Below, one piece after another: positions 1 to 7,094 of a stretch of DNA of 12,209 bases. A program made the position numbers and the translations under genes. The notes under the pieces are model-generated. The model did not search any database. It saw only the letters and a list, made by a program, of their open reading frames with translations, and had not been told where the DNA came from. Numbering within the stretch: the first letter of the stretch is position 1; each line of letters begins with the position of its first letter. Location: NCBI GenBank assembly GCA_031270925.1, contig JAISWY010000078.1, positions 1 through 12,209 on the forward strand, read 5' to 3'. The DNA is from Candidatus Symbiothrix sp. (lineage in GTDB: Bacteria > Bacteroidota > Bacteroidia > Bacteroidales > Azobacteroidaceae).

Positions 1-225
1 AAAGTCGATCCGTTTTTTAACGCCCTGCAAATCAAATATGCCTACGCCGTAACCTGCCACAAAGCTCAAGGCGGACAATGGAAAAACGTCTTCCTTGATT
101 TGGCCTATATTCCCGAAGAATATCTCGGATTGGATTTTTACCGGTGGCTCTACACGGCTTTTACGCGGGCTACCGAACGAATTTTTCTGGTAAATCCTGC
201 GGAAAAGCTGATTAATAAAGGATAA
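1..225 (+). CDS. C-terminal end of a RecD/UvrD-like superfamily 1 DNA helicase (5' truncated)
   Basis: Reading frame 1 is open from the window edge to TAA at 223-225 and gives 74 residues; the start lies outside the window. The piece carries the late motifs of the UvrD_C_2 fold. One is TCHKAQGGQW, which in the family joins ATP hydrolysis to DNA binding. The other is YTAFTRATERIFLV, the motif VI region with its arginines. Such tails end RecD, RecD2 and related ATP-dependent DNA helicases, which unwind DNA in recombination and repair in the cytoplasm. The exact subfamily cannot be told without the N-terminal part. The next gene begins 44 bp downstream behind its own promoter-like box, so co-transcription is not required. 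The family assignment is firm; the specific role is inferred. Confidence 0.85.
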   Translation, partial: KVDPFFNALQIKYAYAVTCHKAQGGQWKNVFLDLAYIPEEYLGLDFYRWLYTAFTRATERIFLVNPAEKLINKG

Positions 226-240
226 ATGAATTTATTTTCT

Positions 241-248
241 TAAATTTG
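241..248 (+). promoter_or_regulatory. Candidate Bacteroidota -7 promoter box for the CorC-like gene
   Basis: TAAATTTG matches TAnnTTTG and lies 21 bp before the ATG at 270, so the predicted 5' leader is only about 15 bases. No convincing TTTG is found at the -33 position. The box overlaps a TTG that would extend the downstream reading frame, which argues against that TTG as the start. Confidence 0.5.
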
Positions 249-269
249 CACCATATTTTCTTATACACA

Positions 270-1541
270 ATGGAGATAGTTATAATAGTCTTTCTGATTT
301 TGCTCAACGGCCTGTTTTCAATGTCGGAAATCGCCATCATCTCTTCGCGGAAAACGATTTTGAAAAACGAAGCTGAACGGGGAAATAAAACGGCACAACG
401 AGCCTTGAACCTGTCGAACCAACCGAATCATTTTCTTTCGACCGTGCAGGTGGGCATCACTCTTATCGGGATTCTAACCGGTTTGTATTCGGGCGATCTG
501 CTGGCCTCGAAACTCAGTCCCACGTTTGAAAATTGGGGAATGGAAGCGAAAATTGCCTGCAACCTTGCTCAGGTTGTAATTGTCATCATCGTTACTTTCG
601 TGTCGATTGTGTTCGGCGAACTGATTCCGAAACGCATTGGGTTGAGCGCCGCTGAAAAAATCGCCAAAGCCGTAGCCGGTCCCATGAACGGCTTGTCCGT
701 TATCACAAGGCCCTTCGTTTGGATTTTGTCGCAAACGACCACCCTCATCGTTCGTATGCTGAAAATTAACGAGGAAGACCCCAAAGTTACCGAAGAAGAA
801 ATTAAATCGATGATTCGAGAAGGCACCGAAGACGGCGAAGTGCAACAGGTGGAACAGGACATCATGGAGCGCGTTTTTACACTGGGCGACAGGGACTTAT
901 CGTCAATTATGACGCCTCGTCCCGATATCGAATGGATCGACATCGAAATGACTAAAGACGAAATCAAAGAACTGATTGCCAACAATCCTTACAGCAAATA
1001 CCCTGTCGGAGAAGAAGATTTGGATCATCTCGCAGGCATCGTCTATGTGCAGGATTTGTTTCCGGTAATTGATAAAAACGATTTCGATATTCATAATATT
1101 TTGAGACCTGTGCAGTATTTCTACGAATACATGGAAGTGTATTCGGCATTGGAACACATGAAAAACAGTCAAAACCACTTCGCACTGATTACCGACGAAT
1201 TTGGCGTTTTGCAAGGCATCGTTACTCTCAAAGACATCATGGAAGCCATCGTGGGCGAGATTCCCGAAGCGCACGAAGAACCCGACATTATACTGCGAAC
1301 CGACAATACTTATCTGGTCGATGGTCAATGCCCGTTCTACAATTTTCTCAGCTATTTCAAACAAGGAGATCTGTATGATGCTGATAATGAATACAATACA
1401 ATTAGCGGCTTGATATTGGAAGAATTAGGTCATATCCCGCATTCGGGAGAAACGGTGGAATGGGAAAATTTCAAAATGGAAATCATGGATATGGACGGAG
1501 CGCGGATTGATAAAGTATTGGTTTCGAGAATTGAGAATTGA
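270..1541 (+). CDS. CNNM/CorC-family transmembrane protein with CBS pair (hemolysin-related)
   Basis: A 423-residue inner-membrane protein of the HlyC/CorC (DUF21, CBS, CorC_HlyC) family, whose members are linked to Mg2+ or Co2+ efflux and ion homeostasis; the name hemolysin is historical. Counting from ATG 270, the CNNM transmembrane domain spans about residues 1-165, with hydrophobic stretches near 1-20, 58-78 and 96-116 and the family motif GELIPKR at 116-122. The linker TEEEIKSMIREGTEDGE follows at 174-190. A CBS pair covers about 213-333, and the CorC_HlyC domain about 340-420. The length is normal for the family. The frame can be extended to TTG at 246, but that codon sits in the promoter box and the extra eight residues precede the natural membrane start MEIVIIVF. 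It resembles general CorC-like proteins more than gliding protein GldE, which I cannot fully exclude. Substrate is unknown. Confidence 0.9.
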   Translation: MEIVIIVFLILLNGLFSMSEIAIISSRKTILKNEAERGNKTAQRALNLSNQPNHFLSTVQVGITLIGILTGLYSGDLLASKLSPTFENWGMEAKIACNLAQVVIVIIVTFVSIVFGELIPKRIGLSAAEKIAKAVAGPMNGLSVITRPFVWILSQTTTLIVRMLKINEEDPKVTEEEIKSMIREGTEDGEVQQVEQDIMERVFTLGDRDLSSIMTPRPDIEWIDIEMTKDEIKELIANNPYSKYPVGEEDLDHLAGIVYVQDLFPVIDKNDFDIHNILRPVQYFYEYMEVYSALEHMKNSQNHFALITDEFGVLQGIVTLKDIMEAIVGEIPEAHEEPDIILRTDNTYLVDGQCPFYNFLSYFKQGDLYDADNEYNTISGLILEELGHIPHSGETVEWENFKMEIMDMDGARIDKVLVSRIEN

Positions 1542-1557
1542 GAGGGGAGAATTGAGA
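1526..1557 (+). repeat. Three copies of an 11-base repeat across a stop codon
   Basis: GAGAATTGAGA occurs at 1526-1536, 1533-1543 and 1547-1557; the first two overlap by four bases. The last residues of the CorC-like protein (Arg-Ile-Glu-Asn) and its TGA stop are encoded within the repeat. This could be slippage or a small repeat family; no function is apparent. Confidence 0.6.
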
Positions 1558-1593
1558 AACAACGTTCGGCCTTAGCCAATTTAAATACAAAAT

Positions 1594-2409
1594 ATGAAAC
1601 GGTTATACATTATATTCATTGCGGGTGTTTGCAGTTTAGCAAGTGTTTTCGCCGCAAAAGTGGATACGGTAACTACTTACAGCGCCGCGATGCGGAAAAA
1701 TATTCCTGCTATTGTGGTAACTCCGGAAAATTACAATGCAACGAAAAAATATCCGACAGTTTACTTACTGCACGGATACAGTGGCGATTACAAAGGTTGG
1801 ATGAACATCAACGGCGAATGTATCAAAAACATGGCCGACCACAAACAAATGATTATTGTTTCGCCCGACGGCGGTTTCAGCAGTTGGTATTTCGACCATC
1901 CGGCCGACCGAAGTTGGCAATACGAAACCTACATCTCATCGGAATTGATTCAATGGATTGATTCGCATTATTCCACGATTCAATCGCCTAAAAGTCGCGG
2001 AATTACGGGTTTGAGTATGGGCGGACACGGCGCATTGTTCCTCGCATTCCGTCATCAAGATGTTTTCGGAATAGCTGGAAGTATGAGTGGCGGCGTGGAT
2101 ATTCGTCCTTTTCCGCAAAATTGGGATTTGCCGAAACGTTTGGGCAGTTATGCCGAAAATCCCGAAAATTGGGAGAAAAATACGGTTATCAACCTTGTGC
2201 ATCTGCTTACACCCAACAGTTTGAAGATTATTATTGATTGCGGAACCGGCGATTTTTTCTATCAAGTCAATGTAAATCTGCACAACAAATTGTTGGAACG
2301 CAATATTTCACATGATTTTATTTCCCGCCCGGGGCAGCATAACAGCGACTATTGGAGCAATGCCGTTCGGTATCAGCTGTTGTTTATGGCGTTGAATTTT
2401 GAGAAATAG
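1594..2409 (+). CDS. Secreted alpha/beta-hydrolase esterase (PF00756-type)
   Basis: A 271-residue serine esterase of the putative-esterase family that includes S-formylglutathione hydrolase, antigen 85 and xylan or feruloyl esterases. A signal peptide is clear: MKR, then a hydrophobic core, with likely cleavage near residues 20-21 (SVFA-A), so the enzyme should act in the periplasm or outside. The fold is shown by LLHGYSGDYKGW at 58-69 (oxyanion region), the nucleophile elbow GLSMGGHG at 139-146 with Ser141, the acid in DCGTGDFF (probably Asp220) and His249 in GQHNSDYW. All triad candidates are present, and the length is normal for a single-domain enzyme. The natural substrate is unknown; no carbohydrate-binding domain or polysaccharide locus is adjacent. 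It begins 52 bp after the CorC-like gene with no clear promoter box. Its last 26 bp overlap the end of the convergent HhH gene. Confidence 0.88.
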   Translation: MKRLYIIFIAGVCSLASVFAAKVDTVTTYSAAMRKNIPAIVVTPENYNATKKYPTVYLLHGYSGDYKGWMNINGECIKNMADHKQMIIVSPDGGFSSWYFDHPADRSWQYETYISSELIQWIDSHYSTIQSPKSRGITGLSMGGHGALFLAFRHQDVFGIAGSMSGGVDIRPFPQNWDLPKRLGSYAENPENWEKNTVINLVHLLTPNSLKIIIDCGTGDFFYQVNVNLHNKLLERNISHDFISRPGQHNSDYWSNAVRYQLLFMALNFEK

Positions 2410-3178
2410 GCAAATTCAAAGAACTTTCGATGGCGTATGAGAAATAAGGATGCAAACGCAGCCAATCGTCGGCAGTAAATTCTTCCAATAAATAGAGTTC
2501 GTCGGGATGATTGATGCGACCTTTTTTCTTCCTGATTTCGATAATGGCTTTCGCCTGATAAAAATTGATGTAGGGGTGCATTTTCAAGCGGTCCAAGGAT
2601 GCCTGATTGATGTTGATGGGTGTAATTAATTGATTATCAATTCGGAAGAATGGGACGATTTTGACGTATAATTCTTCATACATTTCATAAACTTCCTGTA
2701 ATTGTTCGATGCGATGGTAGCCGCCCAAACGGTTTTTGTAGGCGATGATGCGGCGGGCGAACGCAGGGCCGATGCCGGGGATTTTGATTAAATCGGTTGA
2801 ATCGGCGGCGTTGAGTTCGATGACGGTTCCTTCGGTAAATTTCTCTGTTTTAGGAAATTGAGATTGCTTTGGAACAGGCTCTTCTTCGTTTTTGCGGTCG
2901 TAATAAGTCCGTTGTTCGGGCTGTTTTGGCGACTGATAGCGTTTTTTTTGTCGATAAGGTTCCTCGTGCGAAAAATACGGGACATACATTTCCGGCGTAG
3001 AAACGGGGTGTACGGCAGGTGGCGATTCGTTTTCCGTCGTTGCGGTAGTTTCCATCGGCGGCGTATCTTTCGGTTTGAACAGCCATTTTCCGGCAAAAAT
3101 GCCGGCGATAAACACGAGAAGCAACACGATGCCACGGCGTTCGCGTTGCGAGAAGTAGAAAAAGTCTTTCCAGTTCAT
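2384..3178 (-). CDS. Membrane-anchored helix-hairpin-helix protein (ComEA-like)
   Basis: A 264-residue protein with a short cytoplasmic N-terminus, one transmembrane helix at about 16-35, a polar Pro/Glu/Gln-rich linker to about residue 115, and paired helix-hairpin-helix (HhH) DNA-binding units. The first HhH is classical: ELNAADSTDLIKIPGIGPAF at 121-140, followed by ARRIIAYKNRLGGY. The second is more diverged, with INQASLDRLKMHPYINFYQA at 190-209. HhH repeats bind the DNA backbone without sequence specificity; in ComEA such a protein binds incoming DNA at the cell surface during transformation. Here the anchor plus long linker would place the HhH units in the periplasm, but a competence role is inference, since no other com genes are nearby. 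It starts 6 bp after the lolD-like gene and is probably co-transcribed with it. Confidence 0.85.
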   Translation of the reverse strand: MNWKDFFYFSQRERRGIVLLLVFIAGIFAGKWLFKPKDTPPMETTATTENESPPAVHPVSTPEMYVPYFSHEEPYRQKKRYQSPKQPEQRTYYDRKNEEEPVPKQSQFPKTEKFTEGTVIELNAADSTDLIKIPGIGPAFARRIIAYKNRLGGYHRIEQLQEVYEMYEELYVKIVPFFRIDNQLITPININQASLDRLKMHPYINFYQAKAIIEIRKKKGRINHPDELYLLEEFTADDWLRLHPYFSYAIESSLNLPISQNSTP

Positions 3179-3184
3179 AGTTTG

Positions 3185-3844
3185 TTATATTTTCTTTCCA
3201 TCTTTCATGCGGATGATACGGTCGGTCATCTGTGCTAAACTTTCATCGTGCGTTACGATGACGAAAGTTTGTCCGAACCGGTTGCGCAAATCAAAAAACA
3301 AGCGATGCAGTTCTTCCTTATTTTGCGTGTCCAAACTGCCCGACGGCTCATCGGCAAAAACCACCGACGGACGGTTGATTAAAGCTCGCGCCACCGCTAC
3401 CCGTTGTTTTTCTCCGCCCGACAGTTCGGCCGGCTTATGGCTTGCTCTATCCGTTAATCTTAGAAAATCAAGCAATTGGGCGGCTTGTTTTTTTGCTTCC
3501 GAATGTTTTACATTTCCTATCAAGGCAGGAATCAAGATATTTTCCAAAGCCGTAAATTCGGGCAATAATTGATGAAATTGGAAAACAAAGCCGATATTTC
3601 GATTGCGAAAAGCGGCTAATTCCTTTTCTTTCAGTTGATTGATATTGGTATTGCCGTAATGGATTTCTCCCGAATCGGGTTTATCCAAACTGCCCATGAT
3701 TTGCAGCAAAGTAGTTTTTCCGGCGCCGCTTGGCCCGACAATCGCCACGATTTCGCTTTTTGCAATCGTCAAATCAATGCCTTTCAGCACTTGCAATTCG
3801 CCGAAGCGTTTAGTAATATTCCGACATTCGATTAGTTTTTCCAT
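3185..3844 (-). CDS. lolD: LolD-type ABC transporter ATP-binding protein
   Basis: A 219-residue cytoplasmic ATPase with every motif of an ABC nucleotide-binding domain: Walker [10 protein letters not shown] at 37-45, Q-loop Gln89, signature LSGGEKQR at 141-148, Walker B VVFADEP at 161-167 with the catalytic Glu, D-loop SLD at 170-172, and H-loop His199 in IVTHDE. The sequence around [17 protein letters not shown] (87-102) is typical of the LolD/MacB subfamily. LolD powers the release of outer-membrane lipoproteins from the inner membrane with LolC/E-type permeases; related MacB/FtsE-type ATPases serve other permeases. No permease gene is adjacent, so the partner must be encoded elsewhere. Its ATG shares one base with the TAA of the upstream regulator (TAATG), which suggests translational coupling. 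The family is certain; the symbol is likely but not proven. Confidence 0.87.
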   Translation of the reverse strand: MEKLIECRNITKRFGELQVLKGIDLTIAKSEIVAIVGPSGAGKTTLLQIMGSLDKPDSGEIHYGNTNINQLKEKELAAFRNRNIGFVFQFHQLLPEFTALENILIPALIGNVKHSEAKKQAAQLLDFLRLTDRASHKPAELSGGEKQRVAVARALINRPSVVFADEPSGSLDTQNKEELHRLFFDLRNRFGQTFVIVTHDESLAQMTDRIIRMKDGKKI

Positions 3845-4542
3845 TAACCTAACTTGCTGATTTTCCGTAATCTTTCTTCGTCGATCACTTTTATTTTTCG
3901 TCCATCCAAAGCGATAACTTTGTCGTTAACGAAATTTGCTAACGTGCGAATGGCATTGGAAGTAGTCATATTCGACAAATTCGCCAAATCTTCGCGCGAG
4001 AGGTAAATATTGATGGTAGCGTCTTCTTCCAAACCGTAGCTGTCGATGAGGAAGGCGAGCGATTCGGCCAAGCGACCGCGGATGTGCTTTTGTGTGAGGT
4101 TGACGGTACGTTCATCGGCGATTCCTAAATCAATAGAGAGTTGGCGGATGAAAAACTTACAAATATTGTAATTGTTTTTCATGATTTGCCGCACCGTTTT
4201 CATTGGAATCAGGCAAACGGTCGAGGCCTCGAAAGCCGCCGCATCCGTGAGGTAGTGTTCGCGGGCGAAATAAGCACGGTAAGCGAAATACTGTATCGGC
4301 TTAATCATGCGGATAATCTGGCTGCGGCCGCCCACACCTTCCTTGTAGATTTTGACTTTGCCTTTCAACAAACACATCAAATGAGTCGGTTCGTCGCCTT
4401 CGGCATAAATCTGCTGATTTTTTTTATAATGTTGAATGGCTGCATTTGCGCGGAGTAATTCCCGTTCTTCTTCATTCAACATACGCCAAACTTCTTTCAA
4501 ATTAGTCGAAAAATCCATAATATTGCCTGATTTTTCTTGCAT
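3844..4542 (-). CDS. Crp/Fnr-family transcriptional regulator
   Basis: A 232-residue two-domain regulator: a cyclic-nucleotide-binding-type beta-roll at about 25-125 ([20 protein letters not shown] region), a dimerisation helix at about 125-155, and a winged helix-turn-helix at about 155-222 ([20 protein letters not shown] at 181-200 is the HTH). The pocket lacks the GE...RSA phosphate-binding motif of E. coli CRP; the equivalent stretch reads [10 protein letters not shown]. There is no N-terminal cysteine cluster of the Fnr type; cysteines occur singly at 57, 110 and 128. The ligand is therefore unknown, as for many Bacteroidota homologues. Met9 (position 4518) is an alternative start; I kept 4542 because it lies about 22 bases from the predicted transcription start. 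It is the first gene of an apparent three-gene operon with lolD and the HhH gene. Confidence 0.9.
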   Translation of the reverse strand: MQEKSGNIMDFSTNLKEVWRMLNEEERELLRANAAIQHYKKNQQIYAEGDEPTHLMCLLKGKVKIYKEGVGGRSQIIRMIKPIQYFAYRAYFAREHYLTDAAAFEASTVCLIPMKTVRQIMKNNYNICKFFIRQLSIDLGIADERTVNLTQKHIRGRLAESLAFLIDSYGLEEDATINIYLSREDLANLSNMTTSNAIRTLANFVNDKVIALDGRKIKVIDEERLRKISKLG

Positions 4543-4570
4543 TTATGTTATAGAATCATGTTTTAAAGCA

Positions 4571-4578
4571 CAAAAGTA
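4571..4578 (-). promoter_or_regulatory. Candidate -7 promoter box for the crp-like operon
   Basis: On the minus strand this reads TACTTTTG, a full match to TAnnTTTG, 28 bp before the ATG at 4542. No clear TTTG lies at the -33 position. It would drive the regulator, lolD and HhH genes as one transcript of about 2.2 kb. Confidence 0.6.
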
Positions 4579-4617
4579 CGGAAAAGATTTGAATTTCAGT
4601 GATTTTCGGAGGGAAAA

Positions 4618-4926
4618 TTATCCAAGCTCTTTACCGTAGCGAATCCCGAATCCAATACCGTAAAGGTTCCAATATCCGTTCCAAAAGGCTGCGATCGTCG
4701 GTAAACGGTAAAACGCGGCGGGTGTTGGTGCGAAATAGCCCATCGGCAGGCGCATCAATTTAATCAAAAAATCGGAAATGAGGGCGATATTGATGCGCGT
4801 ACCCAGATGCAGCAAAATCCAACCGCGGATAAATTCTACGGCCGAACTGCTCAAGGTGAGCATCAGTTGCGCGGCCGACACCAATATTTTGTTATTTGCG
4901 GGGCAAAGGTAGAATAAAATTCTCAA
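4618..4926 (-). pseudogene. Remnant of a peptidase-domain ABC exporter (transmembrane-domain piece) with unrelated tail
   Basis: An open frame of 102 codons. Codons 14-65 (about 4732-4887) read like the inside of the transmembrane domain of bacteriocin/HlyB-type exporters, for example SAVEFIRGWILLHLGTRINI and ALISDFLIKLMRLPMGYF. In intact proteins this continues with a DTK...GDIMQRIGDH-type stretch, but here the similarity stops after Phe65. The remaining residues (FYRLPTIAAFWNGYWNLYGI and on) resemble nothing I know. There is no Walker A, signature or peptidase domain, and full exporters of this type have roughly 700 residues, so this is a fragment. The nominal ATG at 4926 lies upstream of a promoter box at 4904-4911, so any translated form would start later. 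An annotation pipeline may call it a hypothetical protein. The ABC origin is recalled from family knowledge, not searched. Confidence 0.65.
4904..4911 (-). promoter_or_regulatory. Orphan -7 promoter box reading into the exporter remnant
   Basis: The minus strand reads TACCTTTG followed by CCCC, a strong TAnnTTTG match; a TTTG lies 22 bases upstream, slightly longer than usual. No intact gene begins within 300 bp downstream before the crp-like operon, so it drives only the remnant or adds read-through into that operon. Confidence 0.5.
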
Positions 4927-5077
4927 TTATACACAAACGCATAAAAATTTCCGGCGAAATTTATAGAAGAAAATTACATGAAAATCTTACGATTTCCGGC
5001 TAAATTTTTTTTTTGAGGCGCTATTGTTGTAAGTACAAGGATAATAATGGGATTTAATTTTTGGATAGTACTTATCC
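4927..5077. other. AT-rich spacer between two exporter remnants, no gene seen
   Basis: This stretch lies in the 740-bp gene-free interval between the crp-like gene and lepA. I find no reading frame with recognisable similarity, no RNA gene and no insertion-sequence ends. A homopolymer run of T is present at about 5006-5014. It separates the minus-strand transmembrane remnant from the plus-strand nucleotide-binding remnant. Confidence 0.5.
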
Positions 5078-5212
5078 CCTGTTATCACCGCCCACAGACT
5101 AAGCACGGTAGTCTATGCGGATAAAATTATGGTGCCGGAAAATGGGAATGTCATTAAGCAAGGTTCGCATAATGAACTTTCTGTGCGAATGGGCGGTATT
5201 TCCAAATGTGGG
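5078..5212 (+). pseudogene. Remnant of an ABC exporter C-terminus (H-loop region)
   Basis: The frame starting at 5081 reads VITAHRLSTVVYADKIMVPE and continues NGNVIKQGSHNELSVRMGG. It matches the end of an ABC exporter nucleotide-binding domain: the H-loop histidine in (I)AHRLST, then the ADKIxVLExGxIxxxGxHxEL stretch. The final part, RMGGISKCGKN, aligns with the usual RKGxYYKLVKNQ ending. An in-frame TAG at 5066-5068 lies just upstream, there is no Walker A, signature or Walker B, and the natural stop is gone: the frame runs on into the lepA promoter and gene start. It is therefore a decayed fragment. It lies on the opposite strand to the transmembrane remnant at 4732-4887, although both could derive from the same type of gene. 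Confidence 0.75.
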
Positions 5213-5230
5213 AAAAACAGGGATTTCATA

Positions 5231-5262
5231 TTTGGCAAATTCCTAAAAACAAAGTATCTTTG
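5231..5262 (+). promoter_or_regulatory. lepA promoter (-33 TTTG, -7 TATCTTTG)
   Basis: TTTG at 5231-5234 and TATCTTTG at 5255-5262 are separated by 20 bases, a very good match to the Bacteroidota housekeeping promoter. Transcription should start near 5269, leaving about 14 bases before the lepA ATG. Confidence 0.8.
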
Positions 5263-5282
5263 CGACGCTAAATTACGATTTT

Positions 5283-7073
5283 ATGCAAAAAAACATTCGC
5301 AATTTCTGTATTATTGCTCATATCGACCATGGAAAAAGCACCTTGGCCGATCGTTTATTGGAATATACCCAAACCGTACAAGGAAAAGATTTGCAGGCAC
5401 AAATACTCGACGATATGGATTTGGAGCGCGAACGCGGGATTACCATCAAGAGCCACGCTATCCAGATGCAGTATAAATACAAGAACGAGAATTATACACT
5501 CAACCTCATTGACACGCCGGGACACGTCGATTTCGCCTACGAAGTATCGCGCTCAATTGCCGCCTGCGAAGGCGCTTTGCTGATAGTCGATTCCACACAA
5601 GGTATTCAGGCTCAAACGATTTCAAATCTTTATATGGCCTTGGAACACGATTTGGAAATTATTCCGGTTTTGAACAAAATCGACCTTCCGAACGCGATGC
5701 CCGAAGAAGTGGAAGACCAAATCGTGGAACTTTTGGGTTGTAACCGGAAAGATATTTGCCGAGCCAGTGGAAAAACAGGCGAAGGCGTTTACGAAATCTT
5801 GGATGCGATTATCGAAAAAGTTCCCGCTCCGAAAGGCGACCCCGATGCACCCTTGCAAGCCTTGATTTTCGATTCGGTATTCAACTCATTCAGAGGCATT
5901 ATCGCTTATTTTAAAATCATAAATGGAATAATTAGAACCAAAGATTTGGTTAAATTCGTCGCTACCGAAAAAGAATACGAAGCCGATGAAGTAGGTATTT
6001 TGAAACTCGAAATGTCACCCCGTGATGAAGTGCGTTGCGGCGATGTGGGTTACATCATTTCCGGTATTAAAGCGTCGAAAGAAGTGAAGGTGGGCGATAC
6101 AATTACCCACGTGAAACGTTCCTGCGATAAGGCGATCGAAGGTTTTGAAGAAGTTAAACCGATGGTTTTTGCCGGTGTTTACCCGATTGAAACGGAAGAT
6201 TTTGAGAATTTGCGCTCGTCGCTTGAAAAATTACAGTTGAACGATGCCTCGCTGACTTTCCAACCTGAATCGTCGATGGCTCTGGGTTTCGGATTCCGTT
6301 GCGGATTTTTAGGATTGCTTCACATGGAAATCATTCAGGAACGCTTGGATCGCGAATTTAACATGGACGTGATTACCACCGTTCCTAACGTTTCTTACAA
6401 GGTTTTCGACAAGCACGGCGAAGAAAAAGAAGTGCATAATCCCGCCGGATTGCCCGACCCGACTTTGATTGAACACATTGAAGAACCGTTTATCCGTTCG
6501 TCAATTATTACAAGCACCGATTATATTGGGCCGATTATGACTTTGTGCCTCGGCAAACGCGGCATTTTAGTCAAACAGGATTATATTTCGGGCGACCGTA
6601 TGGAAATCATTTTCGACCTGCCTTTGGGCGAAATCGTGATTGATTTTTACGACAAGTTGAAAAGTATTTCCAAAGGTTACGCCTCTTTCGATTACCACAT
6701 TCACGATTACCGTCCCTCGAGACTGATTAAATTGGATATTTTGCTGAACGGCGAACCGGTCGATGCCCTTTCCACTTTAACGCACGTGGACAATGCCGTA
6801 GCTTTCGGCCGCCGAATGTGCGAAAAACTAAAAGAGTTGATTCCCCGCCAACAATTCGATGTGGCCATTCAAGCGGCTATCGGCGCAAAAATCATCGCCC
6901 GCGAAACCATCAAGGCCGTGCGTAAGGATGTAACCGCCAAATGTTATGGCGGCGACATCAGCCGGAAACGCAAACTGCTTGAAAAACAGAAGGAAGGAAA
7001 AAAACGGATGAAGCAAGTCGGTAATGTGGAAGTTCCGCAAAAGGCTTTCCTTGCCGTTTTGAAATTAGATTAA
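5283..7073 (+). CDS. lepA: Elongation factor 4 (LepA, back-translocating ribosomal GTPase)
   Basis: A 596-residue translational GTPase, the usual length for LepA/EF4. It acts on the ribosome, where family members are reported to promote back-translocation or support 30S biogenesis and translation under stress. The G domain is complete: G1 AHIDHGKST at 12-20, the switch region with RERGITIKS at 49-57, G3 DTPGH at 77-81, G4 NKID at 131-134 and G5 SGKTGEG at 162-168 (often SAKTG in homologues). EF-G-like domains II, III and V follow. The LepA-specific C-terminal domain ends with [20 protein letters not shown] and [11 protein letters not shown]. The ATG at 5283 gives the conserved start [20 protein letters not shown] and lies just after a strong promoter. 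No Shine-Dalgarno is seen, as is usual in this phylum. uxuA follows after 21 bp. Confidence 0.98.
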   Translation: MQKNIRNFCIIAHIDHGKSTLADRLLEYTQTVQGKDLQAQILDDMDLERERGITIKSHAIQMQYKYKNENYTLNLIDTPGHVDFAYEVSRSIAACEGALLIVDSTQGIQAQTISNLYMALEHDLEIIPVLNKIDLPNAMPEEVEDQIVELLGCNRKDICRASGKTGEGVYEILDAIIEKVPAPKGDPDAPLQALIFDSVFNSFRGIIAYFKIINGIIRTKDLVKFVATEKEYEADEVGILKLEMSPRDEVRCGDVGYIISGIKASKEVKVGDTITHVKRSCDKAIEGFEEVKPMVFAGVYPIETEDFENLRSSLEKLQLNDASLTFQPESSMALGFGFRCGFLGLLHMEIIQERLDREFNMDVITTVPNVSYKVFDKHGEEKEVHNPAGLPDPTLIEHIEEPFIRSSIITSTDYIGPIMTLCLGKRGILVKQDYISGDRMEIIFDLPLGEIVIDFYDKLKSISKGYASFDYHIHDYRPSRLIKLDILLNGEPVDALSTLTHVDNAVAFGRRMCEKLKELIPRQQFDVAIQAAIGAKIIARETIKAVRKDVTAKCYGGDISRKRKLLEKQKEGKKRMKQVGNVEVPQKAFLAVLKLD

Positions 7074-7094
7074 TCAATTAGAAAACAATAAATT

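Noticed and set aside
246..269. TTG start extending the CorC-like protein by eight residues
   Set aside because: The TTG lies within the -7 promoter box, and the extra residues come before a natural membrane-protein start at ATG 270.
474..1364. Several minus-strand open frames opposite the CorC-like gene
   Set aside because: They are antisense shadows; the plus strand encodes a complete conserved protein throughout.
270..1541. Assignment of the CorC-like protein as gliding-motility protein GldE
   Set aside because: The domain layout is shared, but no gld genes are nearby and the sequence reads as a general family member.
5129..5476. 115-codon plus-strand frame crossing into lepA
   Set aside because: Only its first part resembles an ABC exporter end; the rest is out-of-frame lepA sequence, so it is not one gene.
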